Below are positions 62,574 through 64,000 of a stretch of DNA of 64,000 nt, one piece after another (positions within the stretch are counted from its first letter, which is position 1; each line of letters begins with the position of its first letter). The notes under the pieces were generated by a model. That model was not told the DNA's origin. It saw only the letters and a program-made list of their open reading frames with translations, and searched no databases. Made by a program: the position numbers and the translations under genes. The stretch is from Chromobacterium sp. IIBBL 290-4 (GTDB taxonomy: Bacteria > Pseudomonadota > Gammaproteobacteria > Burkholderiales > Chromobacteriaceae). Location of the stretch: assembly GCF_024207115.1 (NCBI RefSeq), contig NZ_CP100128.1, positions 2,542,001 through 2,606,000 on the forward strand, given 5' to 3'.

Positions 62574-62765
62574 ATGCCAGATTCTGTCCGCATCGTTCCT
62601 TGCCCCACCTGCCGCGCCGAAGTGCGCTGGGAGCCGCAAAGCCGTTATCGTCCCTTTTGCAGCGAGCGCTGCCGCTTGATCGACCTGGGGCAATGGGCCG
62701 ACGAGAGCTACCGCGTGCCGGCGGCGGAGGAGTCGCCCTCCGGCGATATCCTGCCGCCGCATTGA
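62574..62765 (+). CDS. yacG: DNA gyrase inhibitor YacG
   Basis: A 63-residue zinc protein that binds GyrB. Zinc ligands CPTC and [14 protein letters not shown] are intact, followed by the flexible, Pro-rich tail. The ATG at 62574 lies five bases after the zapD stop; a TTG start at 62556 is possible. Confidence 0.92.
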   Translation: MPDSVRIVPCPTCRAEVRWEPQSRYRPFCSERCRLIDLGQWADESYRVPAAEESPSGDILPPH

Positions 62766-62780
62766 CACCGCGAGAGACGA

Positions 62781-62815
62781 AAAAAACCGCCAGCCGACTG
62801 ACTGGCGGTTTTTCT
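62781..62815. terminator. Bidirectional rho-independent terminator between yacG and amiC
   Basis: Stem AACCGCCAG/CTGGCGGTT with an 8-base loop, A-run on the left and TTTTC on the right. It serves both convergent transcripts. Confidence 0.88.
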
Positions 62816-62833
62816 TTATCGCAAGCGCCCTAA

Positions 62834-64000
62834 CTAAGCCCGCGCCGCCAAGGCCGCGCCTTGGGAGAAGTAGCTTTTCACGCCGCTGAAAATGGCGTTG
62901 GCCATCTGCTGCTGGAAATCGGCGGTGATCAGCCGCTGCTCTTCGTCCGGATTGGAGATGAAGGCGGTCTCCACCAGGATGGACGGGATGTCCGGCGCCT
63001 TCAGCACCGCGAAGCCCGCTTGCTCCACCGCGTTCTTGTGCAGCTTGTTCAAGCCGCCCAGCTGTCCCAATACCGTCTTGCCCAGCTTCAGGCTGTCGTT
63101 GATGGTGGCGGTCTGGGTCAGATCCAGCAGCGTGTGCGCCAGATATTTGTCCTTGGTGCCCAGCTTGACGCCGCCGATCAGGTCGGAGTTGTTTTCCGTC
63201 TGCGCCAAGGCCTTGGCGAAGGCGCTGGTGGCGCCTTTTTCCGACAGCGCGAACACCGACGAGCCGCGCGCGGCGCGGTTGGGCGCGGCGTCGGCATGGA
63301 TGGAGACGAACAGGTCGGCGTTGAGCTTGCGCGCCTTGGCCACGCGCACGCCCAGCGGGATGAATACATCGTCGCTGCGCGTCATGTAGGCGCGCATATT
63401 GGGTTCCGCGTCGATCAGCTGCTTCAGCTGGTGGCCGATTTTCAGGACCACGTCCTTTTCGCGGTTGCCTTGCAAGCCGATGGCGCCGGGATCTTCGCCG
63501 CCGTGGCCCGGGTCCAGCATCACGATGATGGGGCGGCCGCTGTTTTTGGCCTTGGGCTTGATCTGGGCGGGCGGCTGCTCCAGCTTGCCCTTGTTGTAGT
63601 CTTGCAAAAGGGCGAGCAGGGGGTCGTCTTGCTGGCCGCTGGCCGGATAAAGGTCCACCACCAGTCTATGCTTGTATTCGGCTACCGGCGCCAGCGTGAA
63701 GGCTTGCGGTTTGACGTCGGTTTTCAGCTCCAGCACCAGCCGCACCGTGTCCGGGTCGAACTGTCCGGCGCGCGCAGTGGCGATATAGGGGTCGGCGGCG
63801 GCGATCTGGCCGCTGATGTCCTTCAGCACGCCGTTGAGCTGCACGCCTTGCAGGTCTATCACCAGTCGGCTGGGATTGCTCAGGGTGAACTGCTTGTATT
63901 GGATGGCCGAACTGCCTTCCAGCGTGATCCGGGTGTAAGTGGACGAGGGCCAGATGCGCAAGGCGACGATCTGGCCGCCATCCGCCCAGCCGCGGGGGCT
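62834..64000 (-). CDS. amiC: N-acetylmuramoyl-L-alanine amidase AmiC (N-terminus outside window)
   Basis: The visible 388 residues have no start codon; the frame is open to the right edge. An AMIN domain ([23 protein letters not shown]) is followed by an Amidase_3 zinc hydrolase domain: [15 protein letters not shown] (His and Glu ligand region), [20 protein letters not shown] and [18 protein letters not shown] with the catalytic Glu. It splits septal peptidoglycan in the periplasm and normally carries a Tat signal, which would lie beyond the edge. Confidence 0.93.
   Translation of the reverse strand, partial: SPRGWADGGQIVALRIWPSSTYTRITLEGSSAIQYKQFTLSNPSRLVIDLQGVQLNGVLKDISGQIAAADPYIATARAGQFDPDTVRLVLELKTDVKPQAFTLAPVAEYKHRLVVDLYPASGQQDDPLLALLQDYNKGKLEQPPAQIKPKAKNSGRPIIVMLDPGHGGEDPGAIGLQGNREKDVVLKIGHQLKQLIDAEPNMRAYMTRSDDVFIPLGVRVAKARKLNADLFVSIHADAAPNRAARGSSVFALSEKGATSAFAKALAQTENNSDLIGGVKLGTKDKYLAHTLLDLTQTATINDSLKLGKTVLGQLGGLNKLHKNAVEQAGFAVLKAPDIPSILVETAFISNPDEEQRLITADFQQQMANAIFSGVKSYFSQGAALAARA

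Overview
The window looks like chromosome of a motile, GC-rich betaproteobacterium of the Neisseriales, most probably Chromobacterium or a close relative. This is inferred from gene content and order (pilB-pilC-pilD-coaE-zapD-yacG, a Neisseria-type porin, two short flagellins with flaG-fliD-fliS, a periplasmic formate dehydrogenase) and not from a database search. No rRNA, tRNA or CRISPR array was seen. Both edge genes are cut: a glycosyltransferase at the left edge and amiC at the right edge.

Region 1 (1-15.4 kb) is a flagellar filament and modification locus. Two large multidomain glycosyltransferases surround a cobalamin-binding-type radical SAM protein. Two flagellin genes follow, each behind a recognisable sigma-28 promoter, then flaG, fliD, fliS, a fliT-like gene, a DUF2802 membrane protein, a fliK-like gene and an orphan FlhB C-terminal domain. 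A beta-hydroxyacid dehydrogenase closes the region at a bidirectional terminator shared with an HU gene. Region 2 (15.4-19.4 kb) holds small secreted or Gln/Ser-rich proteins, a decayed GFA-family gene and an AT-rich second copy of the radical SAM gene.

Region 3 (19.48-29.01 kb) is an integrated genomic island. A P4-type integrase lies beside the 3' end of yicC, and a 21-bp repeat of that gene end bounds the island. Cargo comprises a BrnT/BrnA-like pair, HigBA, an operon of unknown paralogues behind a structured leader resembling P4/C4-type immunity loci, a MobV-like relaxase, a P22-type antirepressor protein and AlpA. No structural phage genes or primase were seen, so it resembles a mobilizable or satellite-type island.

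Region 4 (29-37.6 kb) has yicC, a Ser/Thr kinase-phosphatase pair, rph, a secreted trypsin-like protease and an acid-shock (Asr-like) gene with nine repeats. The last sits directly downstream of an RstA/RstB-like two-component system, with a near-match to the RstA box in between. Region 5 (36.7-48.6 kb) carries fdhE, a structured intergenic element, a Cys-type formate dehydrogenase operon (fdoGHI-like) and a complete RND efflux operon.

Region 6 (49-64 kb) holds a 726-residue FtsZ/tubulin-superfamily protein of unknown role, then housekeeping genes (purB, ffh, a CcsA-like gene, a ComEA-like gene, porin), the type IV pilus assembly genes pilB-C-D with coaE-zapD-yacG, and amiC. The points most worth a second look are the stand-alone tubulin-like GTPase, the duplicated radical SAM enzyme at the flagellin locus, the Asr-like/RstAB acid-shock module, and the structured RNA-like elements at 22.3-22.5 kb and 37.6-37.9 kb.
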